A stretch of 64,000 bases of DNA, taken from Massilia sp. CFBP 13721 (GTDB lineage: Bacteria; Pseudomonadota; Gammaproteobacteria; Burkholderiales; Burkholderiaceae_D). Positions 7,980 to 16,387 of the stretch are shown piece by piece (within the stretch, counting starts at the first letter, position 1; each line of letters starts with the position of its first letter). A model generated the notes under the pieces. That model searched no databases and was not told the origin of the DNA. It saw nothing but the letters and a program-made list of their open reading frames with translations. The stretch spans positions 1 to 64,000 of the forward strand of contig NZ_JACYUY010000024.1 in NCBI RefSeq assembly GCF_014842025.1, read 5' to 3'. The translations under genes and the position numbers were made by a program.

Positions 7980-8060
7980 GACCAGAGAGAGACCAGAACG
8001 CAAAAAGCCCCCGCACCGAAATGCGGGGGCTTCCTGGTAATTCATGGTAGGCCGTGCGGG
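7980..8060. repeat. tRNA-Lys 3'-end/terminator copy bounding the AT-rich insertion
   Basis: This is the right-hand partner of 4335-4417. It runs from GACCAGAGAG through the terminator hairpin into the last 16 bases of the tRNA-Lys gene. If the block inserted at the tRNA, the shared TGG-AGGCCG string would be the attachment core. Confidence 0.5.
8002..8032 (-). terminator. Rho-independent terminator of tRNA-Lys
   Basis: A perfect 11-base stem (AAGCCCCCGCA with its complement) closes a CCGAAA loop. Read on the minus strand it is followed by a run of T, and it starts 12 bases after the tRNA 3' end. Confidence 0.9.
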
Positions 8061-8120
8061 ATTCGAACCTGCGACCAACGGATTAAAAGTCCGCTGCTCT
8101 ACCAGCTGAGCTAACGACCC
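8045..8120 (-). tRNA. tRNA-Lys (anticodon TTT)
   Basis: This 76-base gene on the minus strand has all cloverleaf parts. The acceptor stem is GGGTCGT paired with ACGGCCT, with a G-U at the first pair. The D arm is GCTC-GAGC, the anticodon loop CTTTTAA carries TTT, the T arm holds GGTTCGAATCC, and CCA is encoded. Its 3' end borders the AT-rich accessory block, the usual place for island integration. Confidence 0.97.
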
Positions 8121-8191
8121 GAAGAAGCAAGATTATAGGGCGCTGCGGTCCCGCTGTCAAATGTGCGGCGGCCGAATGTTGCCGCCGGGCT

Positions 8192-8947
8192 TTACTTCAG
8201 GACGGCGAGGCGGTCCTTGGCCGATTGGGCGGCTTGCGAATCCGGGAACTTCGAGACCAGGGTCTGCAAGGTCTTCTTCGCTTTCACTTTATCCTTCAGC
8301 TCGGCGTAGCTGGTGGCGATGTTGAGCATCGCGTCCGGCGCCTTGGCGCTGCTGGCGTAGGTGCTGGTGACGACTTCCTGGGCGGCGATCGCGTTCTTGT
8401 AGTCGCGCTGGGCGTAATAAGCGTTGCCGAGCCAGTATTGGGCGTTGGCGGCATAGGCCGAGTCCGGGTAGCGCTTGACGAAGTCCTGCAGGGCGACCGC
8501 GGCGGTCTTGTAGTCGCGCGCGGTGAAGTTCGCCATGGCGGCGTCGTAGGCCTGTTTTTCGGACGGCAGCACTTGCGCGGTCTCGCCGTCGATGGTTTCG
8601 GCGCGCGGCTCGAGCTTCTTGATGCGGGCGTCGAGATCGGAGTACAGGGTGCGCTGGCTGTTCTGGGCCTTGCTGACTTCGTTGGCCAGCACTTCGATCT
8701 GGCCGCGCAGCTTGGCGATCTCGGCCATGGTCTGCTCGTGCTGGTTCAGCATGTCGAGCGTGGCGGTCTTGTCCGCCTTGGCGTCGAGGCGGGTGGTCAG
8801 GTCGCGCGCGATATTGTCCACTTTCGAACGCAGGTCGAGGATGGCGCGGCGCGCTTCGTCGTCGTCCAGCAGGCCGGCCGAGGCTTGCAGCGGCAGCACG
8901 AGGGCCAGCAGCAGGGCGGCGAGGCGGGACGGGGTCGGTTTCATCAT
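8192..8947 (-). CDS. cpoB: Cell division coordinator CpoB (YbgF)
   Basis: This periplasmic protein of the Tol-Pal system has 251 residues from the ATG at 8947, with AAAGAG six bases upstream; a second ATG follows directly at 8944. It has a signal peptide (LAALLLALVLPLQASA), a coiled coil around residues 30-110 that drives trimerisation, and three C-terminal TPR units (from about 135) with the typical AQYWLGNAYYAQRDYKNA pattern. In E. coli CpoB links PBP1B activity and Tol energy use to outer-membrane constriction. It is the last gene of the tol-pal cluster here. A strong terminator lies between pal and this gene, so it may be made at lower level or from its own promoter. Confidence 0.93.
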   Translation of the reverse strand: MMKPTPSRLAALLLALVLPLQASAGLLDDDEARRAILDLRSKVDNIARDLTTRLDAKADKTATLDMLNQHEQTMAEIAKLRGQIEVLANEVSKAQNSQRTLYSDLDARIKKLEPRAETIDGETAQVLPSEKQAYDAAMANFTARDYKTAAVALQDFVKRYPDSAYAANAQYWLGNAYYAQRDYKNAIAAQEVVTSTYASSAKAPDAMLNIATSYAELKDKVKAKKTLQTLVSKFPDSQAAQSAKDRLAVLK

Positions 8948-8978
8948 GTCGAACTCTTTCTGGGCCGGTAGGGCATTG

Positions 8979-9017
8979 AAAAACGGGGCGGTAGCAGTCT
9001 GCACTGCTACCGCCCCG
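8979..9017 (-). terminator. Terminator between pal and cpoB
   Basis: The arms GGGGCGGTAGCAGT and ACTGCTACCGCCCC form a perfect stem with a CTGC loop. On the minus strand five T residues follow. It lies between the pal stop and the cpoB start, so it probably attenuates read-through into cpoB. Confidence 0.85.
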
Positions 9018-9060
9018 CTGTCAATTCACTGAAGCTTAAGCCTAAGCTTCGGTTCAAGGA

Positions 9061-9585
9061 TTACTGATAGACGATGTCGGCGCGACGGTTTTCAGCCCAG
9101 GCGGCTTCGCCCGAACCGGTTGCCTTCGGCTTTTCTTCGCCCAGCGACACGGCTTCCATCTGGCTCTCGGCCACGCCCAGGGTCGACATCGAGCGACGGA
9201 CGGCTTCGGCGCGCTTCTGGCCCAGGGCCAGGTTGTATTCGCTGCCGCCGCGATCATCGGTGTTACCCTGGATCAGGACCTTGCGGGCCTTGTTCTGGTT
9301 CAGGTAGTTCGAGTGGTTCGACACGACCGGCTTGCCGTCTTCACGGACGACGTAGCTGTCGAAGTCGAAGTACACGCTGCGGTTGGCCAGCACGCCTTTC
9401 GGATCGTTCAGCGGATCGACGGTGGCGGTTTCGACTGGACGGATGTCGCGGGTGTCGGCGGCGGCGGCCGGGGCTTCCGGGGTGCGCTCGACAACGGTCG
9501 GCTCGGCGACCTTGACTGGCGATTTGCAGGCTGCGAGCAGGGCTGCGGTAGCGATGATGAAGGACACACTCTTAACGTTGCGCAT
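9061..9585 (-). CDS. pal: Peptidoglycan-associated lipoprotein Pal
   Basis: This 174-residue outer-membrane lipoprotein anchors the membrane to peptidoglycan and binds TolB. The signal peptide MRNVKSVSFIIATAALLAAC ends in a lipobox, so Cys20 is lipidated. A short linker rich in Ala and Pro leads to the OmpA-like domain from about residue 65. There, YFDFDSYVVR and the peptidoglycan-binding NTDDRGGSEYNLALGQKRA motif (107-125) are plain. The length is typical. It follows tolB by 48 bases on the same strand, with a GGAGAGA ribosome site ahead of the ATG. Confidence 0.97.
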   Translation of the reverse strand: MRNVKSVSFIIATAALLAACKSPVKVAEPTVVERTPEAPAAAADTRDIRPVETATVDPLNDPKGVLANRSVYFDFDSYVVREDGKPVVSNHSNYLNQNKARKVLIQGNTDDRGGSEYNLALGQKRAEAVRRSMSTLGVAESQMEAVSLGEEKPKATGSGEAAWAENRRADIVYQ

Positions 9586-9633
9586 TGGTTTCTCTCCTGG
9601 TTCTGGTTGGGGTTTACTTAGGGACTAAGTTCT

Positions 9634-10899
9634 TTACTTCATGAAGGGGCCCCAGCTGGGCTCCCGAATATTTCCTGCGTTGGTGGTCAGGCGCTGCTTG
9701 ACCCGGCCATCGGTCGACACGACGGCCAGCGAGGCACGCCCGCCGCCCTTGTTCGCATACATGATGTATTTGCCGTTCGGCGAAAAACTCGGTTCGGTGG
9801 CCCCATCGGCCAGGCGCAGTTCCTGGCCGCTGGCGAGGTCCTTCGCGTAAAGAGAGTAGCCGCCGCCCTGCTGGGAAATCCAGGCCAGGGTTTTGCCGTC
9901 CGGGGAGACACGCGGACTGATGTTGTAGTTGCCGTTGAAGGTGACGCGGGTGGCGTTGCCGCCCGAGACGCTCATCTTGTAGATCTGCGGGCCGCCGCTG
10001 CGGTCGCTCGTGAAATAAATGCTCTGGCCGTCGGCCGAGAACTGCGGTTCGGTGTCGATGCCGTTGCTGTTGGACAGGCGGCGCAGGCCGGAGCCGTCGG
10101 CGTTGACGATGTAGACCTGGTAGCTGCCCGACTTCGACAGGGCGATCGCCAGCTTGCTGCCGTCCGGCGACCAGCTCGGCGCCGAATTGCTGCCTTTTTC
10201 GTTGGCGATCACGCGGCGCTTGCCGGTGACCAGGTCCTGCATGTAGATGACCGGTTTGCGGTCTTCGAACGATACGTAGGCCACGCGGCCGCCGTCGGGC
10301 GACCACGATGGCGAGATGATCGGCTCCTTGCCATGCACCGCGACGATCTCGTTTTCGCCGTCGGCGTCGGCCACCGCCAGCGCGTAGTTGCGGCCGGCGC
10401 GGTTTTCCTTCACGTAGGCGATGCGGGTCGAGAAGATGCCGCGCACGCCGGTCAGCTTTTCATAGACGTCGTCGGCGATGCGGTGCGCCTGCAGGCGCGT
10501 GTATTTCGGCTGCACTTCGCCGCCCAGCTGCGACAGCTGGCTGCCCTTGACGGTGTCGTAGAGTTTATAGCGCACGGCCAGGCGGCCGTCCGGCTGGCGC
10601 TGCACGCTGCCGACCACCAGCGCGTCGGCGCCGCGGCCTTTCCAGGCGGACGGATCGATGCTGGCGCTGTCGCTGATGACCTGGCCGGCATCGATGACCT
10701 TGAACACGCCGCTGCGCTCGAGGTCGGCACGGATGACGGCCGAGATCTGGCTCGGGGCCATCGACTCGTCGGCAAAGGCGGCCACGGCCACCGGGATCTG
10801 GTTGCTGCCGACGCCGGCGATTTCAATTTGCAGCTGGGCATTGGCCGCCGACCCGATCAGGAGGGTGGCGCTGAAGAATAGGTAATGAAGTTTTTTCAT
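9634..10899 (-). CDS. tolB: Tol-Pal system beta-propeller protein TolB
   Basis: This 421-residue periplasmic protein binds Pal and is released by TolA. The start at 10899 begins a clean signal peptide (MKKLHYLFFSATLLIGSAANA); the frame upstream adds six unlikely residues. An N-terminal alpha/beta domain (about 25-165) precedes a six-bladed propeller with repeated SPSWSPDG, APSWSPDG, EPQFSADG, SPRVSPDG and EPSFSPNG motifs, one per blade. It lies between tolA and pal, as in most proteobacteria. Confidence 0.97.
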   Translation of the reverse strand: MKKLHYLFFSATLLIGSAANAQLQIEIAGVGSNQIPVAVAAFADESMAPSQISAVIRADLERSGVFKVIDAGQVISDSASIDPSAWKGRGADALVVGSVQRQPDGRLAVRYKLYDTVKGSQLSQLGGEVQPKYTRLQAHRIADDVYEKLTGVRGIFSTRIAYVKENRAGRNYALAVADADGENEIVAVHGKEPIISPSWSPDGGRVAYVSFEDRKPVIYMQDLVTGKRRVIANEKGSNSAPSWSPDGSKLAIALSKSGSYQVYIVNADGSGLRRLSNSNGIDTEPQFSADGQSIYFTSDRSGGPQIYKMSVSGGNATRVTFNGNYNISPRVSPDGKTLAWISQQGGGYSLYAKDLASGQELRLADGATEPSFSPNGKYIMYANKGGGRASLAVVSTDGRVKQRLTTNAGNIREPSWGPFMK

Positions 10900-10946
10900 G
10901 CGTTCTTTTCTCGGCAAAGATTGTTCAGCTCAATGTTCATTCTTGG

Positions 10947-11993
10947 TCAGTCCAGGTCTTTCATGGAGAAATTGACCACGAGGTTGCGCTCCACCGTACC
11001 ATCTTTCTTCTTGGGGAGCGGTGACGATTTGTTAATGCCGCGTTCCACCGCTTCGTCGAAGGCCGGCACGCCGCTGCTCTTGCTCAGGCGTACCGACAGG
11101 ATATCGCCGGTCGGCAGCAGCTCGACCTTGAACACGGCTTTCGGATTGCCCGGCACATCGGTGCTGCCGGCGAAGGTCGTATTGCTCTTGATGAGCGCCG
11201 TGATTCGCGCGACATAACCGGCGTCGATCTTCGGCGCGCTCGACTTCTGCGCACTGCCGCTGGTGCCGGCGGCGCCGGTGATGCGATTGAGTTCGGCTTC
11301 GCGCAGCTTGTCGAGCTTGGCCTGTTCGGCGGCGTCGGCTTTCGCCTTGGCGGCTTTTTCGGCGGCCAGTTTCTTCTTGTCGGCGGCGGCTTTTTCGGCG
11401 GCGAGCTTTTTCTCGGCTTCTTCTTTCTTGGCGAGTTCCTTCTTCTCAAGTTCCTTCTTCTCGCGTTCCTTTTGTTCGGCGAGTTTTTTGTCGGCGAGCT
11501 TTTGATCGGCGGCTTTTTTGTCGGCCAGTTCCTTGGCCTTCAGCTCTTCGCGTTCCTTTTTCTCGGCGAGTTCGCGCTCACGCTCTTTCTTTTCCAGCAA
11601 TTCGCGTTCGCGCTCTTTCTTTTGCGCAGCCAGCTTCTTCTCGCGTTCGAGATTGATGTCGGGCGGGGCCGGTTTTACCGGTTCCGGCTCGGCCACTTTC
11701 GGCGTCGGCGGCGGTGGCGTCGGGGCAGGAGTCGGCTCAGGCTGCGGCTCGGGTTCGCGCACTTCGGGCGGTGCCGGCGGCGGCAGCGCCGGTGCAGCGG
11801 CCGACTCGACCTTCATGTCCCACACTTCGGCTTCGACCGCGGGCGGGGTCGGGTTCTGCCAGCTGATGCCGATCCACAGGAACGCCAGCAGCAGGGCGTG
11901 CACCGCCAGCGCCAGCGCGATGGCAGGCAGGCGGTTCGGTTCCGGCGGCAGGGTGTATTGGGCGCCGTGGGTGGCTGGCTTCATTGGTGACAT
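10947..11993 (-). CDS. tolA: Cell envelope protein TolA
   Basis: This 348-residue inner-membrane protein transmits proton-motive energy from TolQR to TolB-Pal. It has one N-terminal membrane helix (AIALALAVHALLLAFLWIG, about 24-42) and a Pro-rich segment (70-105). A long Lys/Glu/Ala helix follows (about 110-240, with repeated ELAEKK and KKLAAEKA units). The C-terminal TolA/TonB-like domain (about 255-348) includes the FAGSTDVPGNP and VRLSKSSGVPAFDEAV motifs. The start at 11993 lies 14 bases after tolR; an in-frame ATG at 11984 is also possible, since neither has a strong ribosome site. Confidence 0.95.
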   Translation of the reverse strand: MSPMKPATHGAQYTLPPEPNRLPAIALALAVHALLLAFLWIGISWQNPTPPAVEAEVWDMKVESAAAPALPPPAPPEVREPEPQPEPTPAPTPPPPTPKVAEPEPVKPAPPDINLEREKKLAAQKKERERELLEKKERERELAEKKEREELKAKELADKKAADQKLADKKLAEQKEREKKELEKKELAKKEEAEKKLAAEKAAADKKKLAAEKAAKAKADAAEQAKLDKLREAELNRITGAAGTSGSAQKSSAPKIDAGYVARITALIKSNTTFAGSTDVPGNPKAVFKVELLPTGDILSVRLSKSSGVPAFDEAVERGINKSSPLPKKKDGTVERNLVVNFSMKDLD

Positions 11994-12007
11994 TACTTGT
12001 TGATCAT

Positions 12008-12439
12008 TTACTGGGTCGCGAGACCGACGCGGCTGATCCCCAGCTTCTTCGATTCGGAAATCAATTCGATGACGTCGGCGTACTTGCTCTCGCGGTCGCC
12101 GGCGATCATGACCGGGTAGTCCGGGTTGGTATCGTGCAGTTCGCGCAGGCGCGCCAGCAGGGCGCGGCGGTCCGGCATCGTCTCGGCGGCCACGGTTTCC
12201 TTGCCGCTGACGCCGATCGCCAGCGTGGCGTCCGGCTTCACGGTGATGTGGATATAGGTGTCCGGCGGCAGCGACGATTTTTCCGCGCTCGGCAGGTTGA
12301 CCACGTTCGGCGTCACATTGGCCGGCACCGCCATGAAGATGATGAGCAGCACCAGCATCACGTCGATGTAGGGCACGACGTTGATCTCGGACTTCAGTTT
12401 GCTGCGGCGGCCGCCGCGCATGCTGCTGGAAAAGGCCAT
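12008..12439 (-). CDS. tolR: Biopolymer transporter TolR (ExbD family)
   Basis: This 143-residue partner of TolQ in the proton channel has one membrane helix, VVPYIDVMLVLLIIFMAVPA (about 21-40), which carries the essential Asp26 used in proton passage. The periplasmic dimer domain ends with RVGLATQ. The N terminus is cytoplasmic and basic (RGGRRSKLKSEIN). It begins 16 bases after tolQ, with GGAGGA ahead of the ATG. Confidence 0.97.
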   Translation of the reverse strand: MAFSSSMRGGRRSKLKSEINVVPYIDVMLVLLIIFMAVPANVTPNVVNLPSAEKSSLPPDTYIHITVKPDATLAIGVSGKETVAAETMPDRRALLARLRELHDTNPDYPVMIAGDRESKYADVIELISESKKLGISRVGLATQ

Positions 12440-12455
12440 GATGGAATCCTCCGGA

Positions 12456-13139
12456 TCAGCGCGACTGGCGCTGCAGGATGTTCGAGAATTCCTCGACGAA
12501 GCTCTCGAAGCGGGTCGCGAGGCGGTCGATGTCGTGGGTGAAGCGGTTGTAGGCGACGACGGCCGGGATCGCGGCGAACAGGCCGATCGCGGTGGCGATC
12601 AGCGCTTCGGCGATGCCGGGGGCAACGACGGCCAGCGTCGCCTGCTGCACGCTGGCCAGGCCGCGGAAGGCGTTCATGATGCCCCAGACGGTGCCGAGCA
12701 GACCGATGTACGGGGACACTGAACCGACCGAAGCCAGGAAGTTCAGGTGCAGGTCGAGGCCGTCGAGTTCGCGCTGGAAGGCGGCGCGCATGGCGCGGCG
12801 CGAGCCGTCGAGCACGGCGCCCATGTCGAGCGCGTCGCGCGAGGCTTGCTTGCCCTTGATGAATTCACCCATGCCGGCTTCGAAAATGCGCGCCAGCGGA
12901 CCGCTCTGGTCGCGCTGGGCCGAGGCCGACTGGTGCAGCGTATGCAGGTTGCCACCGGCCCAGAAGCTGCGTTCGAACTGCTCGGTCTGGCGGCGCGCGG
13001 CGCGGATGGCGAACAGTTTGCGGAAGATGTACGACCAGCTGACCACGGACAGCACGAGCAGCAACAGCATGATGAGCTGCACGATCAGGTGCGCGTTGCT
13101 GATCAGAGCCAGGAAGGAGAGGTCGTGGGTTGGTGTCAT
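12456..13139 (-). CDS. tolQ: Tol-Pal proton channel protein TolQ
   Basis: This MotA/TolQ/ExbB-family inner-membrane protein has three membrane helices: about 17-39 (LIVQLIMLLLLVLSVVSWSYIF), near 130-152 (VGSVSPYIGLLGTVWGIMNAF), and near 165-195 (IAEALIATAIGLFAAIPAVVAY). The conserved Thr and Pro residues of the ion path are present. I chose the ATG at 13139 (MTPTHDLSFLALI) because it matches relatives. The GTG at 13175 would add 12 residues overlapping the end of ybgC. It is cotranscribed with ybgC and tolR. Confidence 0.95.
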   Translation of the reverse strand: MTPTHDLSFLALISNAHLIVQLIMLLLLVLSVVSWSYIFRKLFAIRAARRQTEQFERSFWAGGNLHTLHQSASAQRDQSGPLARIFEAGMGEFIKGKQASRDALDMGAVLDGSRRAMRAAFQRELDGLDLHLNFLASVGSVSPYIGLLGTVWGIMNAFRGLASVQQATLAVVAPGIAEALIATAIGLFAAIPAVVAYNRFTHDIDRLATRFESFVEEFSNILQRQSR

Positions 13140-13164
13140 CGGGATTGAAATATTGTTGAATGGA

Positions 13165-13581
13165 TCAGGCGGCACGCATTTTATCAGCGACGTCGGCGGG
13201 GAGCGAGCGTGGGCGTACGGTGGCGATGTCGACGCAGCCGACTTTGACGCCCGCTTCGACGAGCAGCAGGTCGCCTTTATAGGCTTTCTGGGCGAACTGG
13301 ACCGAGGCGCGCCCGAGCTTTTCGATGGTGAGCGTCAGCGTGAGCACGTCATCGAGGCGGGCAGGGGCGTGGTAATCGATGGTCGCGTTCTTGACGACAA
13401 ATGCGGCGCCTTCACGCTCGATCAGACTTTGCTGGTCAACGCCGGCGGCACGCAGCCATTCGGTGCGCGCGCGTTCGAAAAACTTCAGGTAGTTCGCGTA
13501 GAACACGATACCGCCCGCGTCCGTATCTTCGTAATAGACCCGTACTGTCCAGGTAAAAGGCGAAGGCATCTGATCTGCCAT
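13165..13581 (-). CDS. ybgC: Tol-Pal-associated acyl-CoA thioesterase YbgC
   Basis: This 138-residue hotdog-fold thioesterase has the family motif VYYEDTDAGGIVFYANYLKF (15-34), which includes the catalytic Asp, followed by FFERARTEWLR. It hydrolyses acyl-CoA and is thought to act on phospholipid synthesis near the Tol complex. It heads the tol-pal operon and its end lies just upstream of the tolQ start, which implies coupled translation. Confidence 0.95.
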   Translation of the reverse strand: MADQMPSPFTWTVRVYYEDTDAGGIVFYANYLKFFERARTEWLRAAGVDQQSLIEREGAAFVVKNATIDYHAPARLDDVLTLTLTIEKLGRASVQFAQKAYKGDLLLVEAGVKVGCVDIATVRPRSLPADVADKMRAA

Positions 13582-13945
13582 AAATGATAATGGGGAAACA
13601 TTTTACGCTATCGCGTATATGTACGCTAGCAGACACACCAGCTGGGGCAGCGCAACTGGGGCGGACTCGGTTGAAATGCTGTCAACGCGCGTAGTAGACG
13701 AGAGCGGACGCTGTCAGGACAACAACTGTAACACTTTCTCACAATTATCGAAGGCGGGGCGCACGGCGATGTATGCTCGGGAAATTAACGCTGATGCCGG
13801 TGCTTGACCCGTGAGGTGGGCGGGTCTTCCCGCCCACGCGTTCAACCAGTGTCGGCATGAAGGAAAACCGATTTCGCATACGTGCGTTGAACGCGTGGGC
13901 GGAAGATCCGCCCACCTTACGGGTATGGTTGCAAACGCCGCGTGC
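13582..13945. other. Intergenic stretch between ybgC and the SDR gene
   Basis: No gene is seen. The promoter of the ybgC-tol operon must lie in 13582-13700, but no strong -35/-10 pair stands out. The right half is an intergenic inverted repeat listed separately. Confidence 0.6.
13808..13924. repeat. Intergenic inverted repeat, family copy 1
   Basis: The left arm (CCCGTGAGGTGGGCGGG, then CCCACGCGTTCAAC) pairs with the right arm (GTTGAACGCGTGGGCGG, then CCACCTTACGGG) across a 30-base centre. Each arm is itself a small hairpin (GTGGGCGG...CCGCCCAC). The same design recurs at 33003, 43848, 47085 and 52431. Confidence 0.85.
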
Positions 13946-14692
13946 TTACACGCGCTTGATGTTGAACGGCGCGAATCCCTGGCAGGTCGGCATCATCTCG
14001 ATGCTGTTGACGTTGATGTGCGCCGGCAGCGTCGCGATCCAGTACGCGGTCTCGGCGATGTCCTTCGCCGTCAGTGGCGTGGTGCCTTCGTACACCTTTG
14101 CCGCCGCCTCGTCGTTGCCTTTAAAACGCACGTTCGAGAACTCGGTGCCGCCGCACAGGCCCGGCGCCAGGTTGGTGGCGCGCACGCCGGTGCCGACCAG
14201 GTCGGCGCGCAGGTTCAGGGTAAATTGCTCGACGAAGGCCTTGGTTGCGCCATAGACGTTGCCGCCAGGGTAGGGGTAGTGGCCCGCGACCGAACCGAGG
14301 TTGATCACCAGGCCGCTGCCGCGCCCGACCATCGCCGGGAGGAGAGCGCGCGTCATCGTTACCAGGCCCTTGCAGTTGGTGGCGATCATGGTTTCCCAGT
14401 CGTCCAGCGGCGCTTCGTGCGCCGGCGCGGTGCCGAGTGCGAGGCCGGCGTTGTTGATCAGCACGTCGATCTGGCGCCAGGATTGCGGCAGCATCGCCAG
14501 CGCTTCCTCGATCGAGGCCTTGTCGGTCACGTCCATCTCGACCGGCAGTGCGGACTCGCCCAACTCGGCGGCCAGCGCGTCGAGGCGGTCCATGCGGCGC
14601 GCCGCCATCACGACCTGGTGGCCGTTGCGAACGAAAGTGCGCGCCATTTCGGCGCCGAATCCGGCGGAAGCGCCGGTGATGAAAACGATCAT
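13946..14692 (-). CDS. ydfG: Short-chain dehydrogenase, YdfG-like
   Basis: This 248-residue NAD(P)-dependent SDR enzyme has the nucleotide-binding TGASAGFG (6-13), the NNAG motif (near 85) and the catalytic pair YGATK with the upstream Ser (LGSVAGHYPYPGGNVYGATK). The pattern MIVFITGASAGFG and the C-terminal AETAYWIATLPAHINVN-IE match YdfG. In E. coli YdfG reduces malonic semialdehyde and oxidises L-allo-threonine and serine. A link to serine/glycine metabolism beside glyA is plausible but the two genes are divergent. Substrate is inferred. Confidence 0.85.
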   Translation of the reverse strand: MIVFITGASAGFGAEMARTFVRNGHQVVMAARRMDRLDALAAELGESALPVEMDVTDKASIEEALAMLPQSWRQIDVLINNAGLALGTAPAHEAPLDDWETMIATNCKGLVTMTRALLPAMVGRGSGLVINLGSVAGHYPYPGGNVYGATKAFVEQFTLNLRADLVGTGVRATNLAPGLCGGTEFSNVRFKGNDEAAAKVYEGTTPLTAKDIAETAYWIATLPAHINVNSIEMMPTCQGFAPFNIKRV

Positions 14693-14833
14693 GGTGGAAG
14701 TCCTCGGGTGGAAGTAGCGTCAAGATTGTAGCCGAAATGACCATCTTGCCTCCGGCTTGCGGCCGTTGCCGGTCTGGCAGGGGCTTTCCTTGCCCTGAGC
14801 CGGCAGTTCACATACAATCTCCAGTCCATTTAT

Positions 14834-14933
14834 GTCTCACGTAACTGGCGAAAAACTATAACGCCCACGGCGTTACAGGAAAGGTGGATACCCACCGGGG
14901 AACGTGAGACTTCATCCGCCGTTCGCCTGGGCA
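14834..14933 (+). promoter_or_regulatory. ZTP (pfl) riboswitch upstream of glyA
   Basis: The leader shows the pfl signature in order. A closing stem is formed by GTCTCACGT and ACGTGAGAC. The ACTGGCG motif lies at 14844, then GGTGG/CCACCGGGGA, then the conserved distal CCGCCGTTCGCCTGGGCA (ending 14933). The aptamer senses ZTP/ZMP, a signal of low 10-formyl-tetrahydrofolate, and commonly controls glyA and purine genes. The glyA start lies 110 bases downstream, leaving room for the expression platform. Confidence 0.9.
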
Positions 14934-15042
14934 GCCGACAATGGTTCGCATGCATTGCATCGCGGGCCGGCTGCATTCCGGGCCGCCTGCCGATCCAACA
15001 CTGCCGTTGTCCGGTTTTCCTTTATCGATTGGAGTTTTGTTC

Positions 15043-16290
15043 ATGTTTGCAAAAGATCACACGCTGGCCAAGGTCGACCCGGAACTGTGGGCCGCCATTC
15101 AGAAGGAAAACACCCGTCAGCAAGATCACATCGAGCTGATCGCGTCCGAGAACTACACCTCGCCGGCCGTGATGGAAGCGCAAGGTTCCCAGCTTACGAA
15201 TAAATATGCCGAAGGCTACCCGGGCAAGCGCTACTACGGCGGCTGCGAATACGTCGACGTCGCCGAGCAGCTGGCGATCGACCGCGTCAAGGAACTGTTC
15301 GGCGCGGAAGCGGCCAACGTGCAGGCCAACTCGGGTTCGCAAGCCAACCAGGGCGTGTTCTTCGCCATGCTCAAACCAGGCGACACCATCATGGGCATGT
15401 CGCTGGCCGAAGGCGGCCACCTGACCCACGGCATGGCGCTGAACATGTCGGGTAAATGGTTCAACGTCATTTCCTACGGCCTGACCGAGCAGGAAGACAT
15501 CGACTACGAACAAATGGAACGTCTGGCGCGCGAGCACAAGCCGAAGATGATCATCGCCGGTGCTTCGGCATTCGCGTTGCGCATCGACTTCGAGCGCTTC
15601 GCCAGGGTCGCCAAGGAAGTCGGCGCCTATTTCATGGTCGACATGGCCCACTACGCCGGCCTGATCGCGGCCGGCGAATACCCGAACCCGGTGCCCTACG
15701 CCGACTTCGTCACCTCGACCACCCATAAATCGCTGCGCGGTCCGCGCGGCGGCATCATCCTGATGAAGGCCGAGTTCGAAAAGCAGATCAATTCGGCGAT
15801 CTTCCCGGGCATCCAGGGCGGTCCGCTGATGCACGTCATCGCCGGCAAGGCCGTCGCCTTCAAGGAAGCGCTGTCGCCTGAATTCAAGGCTTACCAGCAG
15901 CAAGTCGTCAAGAACGCCAAGGCCCTGGCCGACGCGCTGATCGCACGCGGCTTGCGCATCGTATCTGGCCGTACCGAAGCCCACGTGATGCTGGTCGACC
16001 TGCGCGCCAAGGGCCTTACCGGCAAGGAAGCGGAAGCCATCCTCGGCCAGGCGCACATGACCTGCAACAAGAACGGCATCCCGAACGACCCGCAAAAGCC
16101 GTTCGTGACTTCGGGCATCCGCCTCGGCAGCCCGGCGTTCACGACGCGCGGCTTCAAGGAAGAAGACGCCACCAAGGTGGGCCACCTGATCGCCGACGTG
16201 CTCGACAACCCGCACGACGCCGCGACCATCGAGCGCGTCAAGGCGGAAGTCAAGGTGCTGACCGACAAATACCCAGTGTACGCTGCGTAA
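15043..16290 (+). CDS. glyA: Serine hydroxymethyltransferase
   Basis: This 415-residue PLP enzyme interconverts serine and glycine and supplies methylene-tetrahydrofolate. The N terminus ([16 protein letters not shown]) and the Lys that binds PLP ([14 protein letters not shown], about 228) are typical. [13 protein letters not shown] near residue 30 is the substrate loop. The ATG at 15043 has GGAG upstream; the longer frame from 14941 runs through leader sequence. It is controlled by the ZTP riboswitch and followed by nrdR. Confidence 0.98.
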   Translation: MFAKDHTLAKVDPELWAAIQKENTRQQDHIELIASENYTSPAVMEAQGSQLTNKYAEGYPGKRYYGGCEYVDVAEQLAIDRVKELFGAEAANVQANSGSQANQGVFFAMLKPGDTIMGMSLAEGGHLTHGMALNMSGKWFNVISYGLTEQEDIDYEQMERLAREHKPKMIIAGASAFALRIDFERFARVAKEVGAYFMVDMAHYAGLIAAGEYPNPVPYADFVTSTTHKSLRGPRGGIILMKAEFEKQINSAIFPGIQGGPLMHVIAGKAVAFKEALSPEFKAYQQQVVKNAKALADALIARGLRIVSGRTEAHVMLVDLRAKGLTGKEAEAILGQAHMTCNKNGIPNDPQKPFVTSGIRLGSPAFTTRGFKEEDATKVGHLIADVLDNPHDAATIERVKAEVKVLTDKYPVYAA

Positions 16291-16387
16291 TCGTCATTTC
16301 ACTGCAAACGTAGTAGAGTTCAGGAACGGCGTGCTCGGTCACCAGCCGCGCCGTTCCTTTTTGCATCACCAGCACCATCGGCGCCCC

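Noticed and set aside
7817-8050. A 77-codon plus-strand frame across the LexA box and tRNA terminator
   Set aside because: It runs through regulatory and tRNA sequence on the opposite strand and has no domain or ribosome site.
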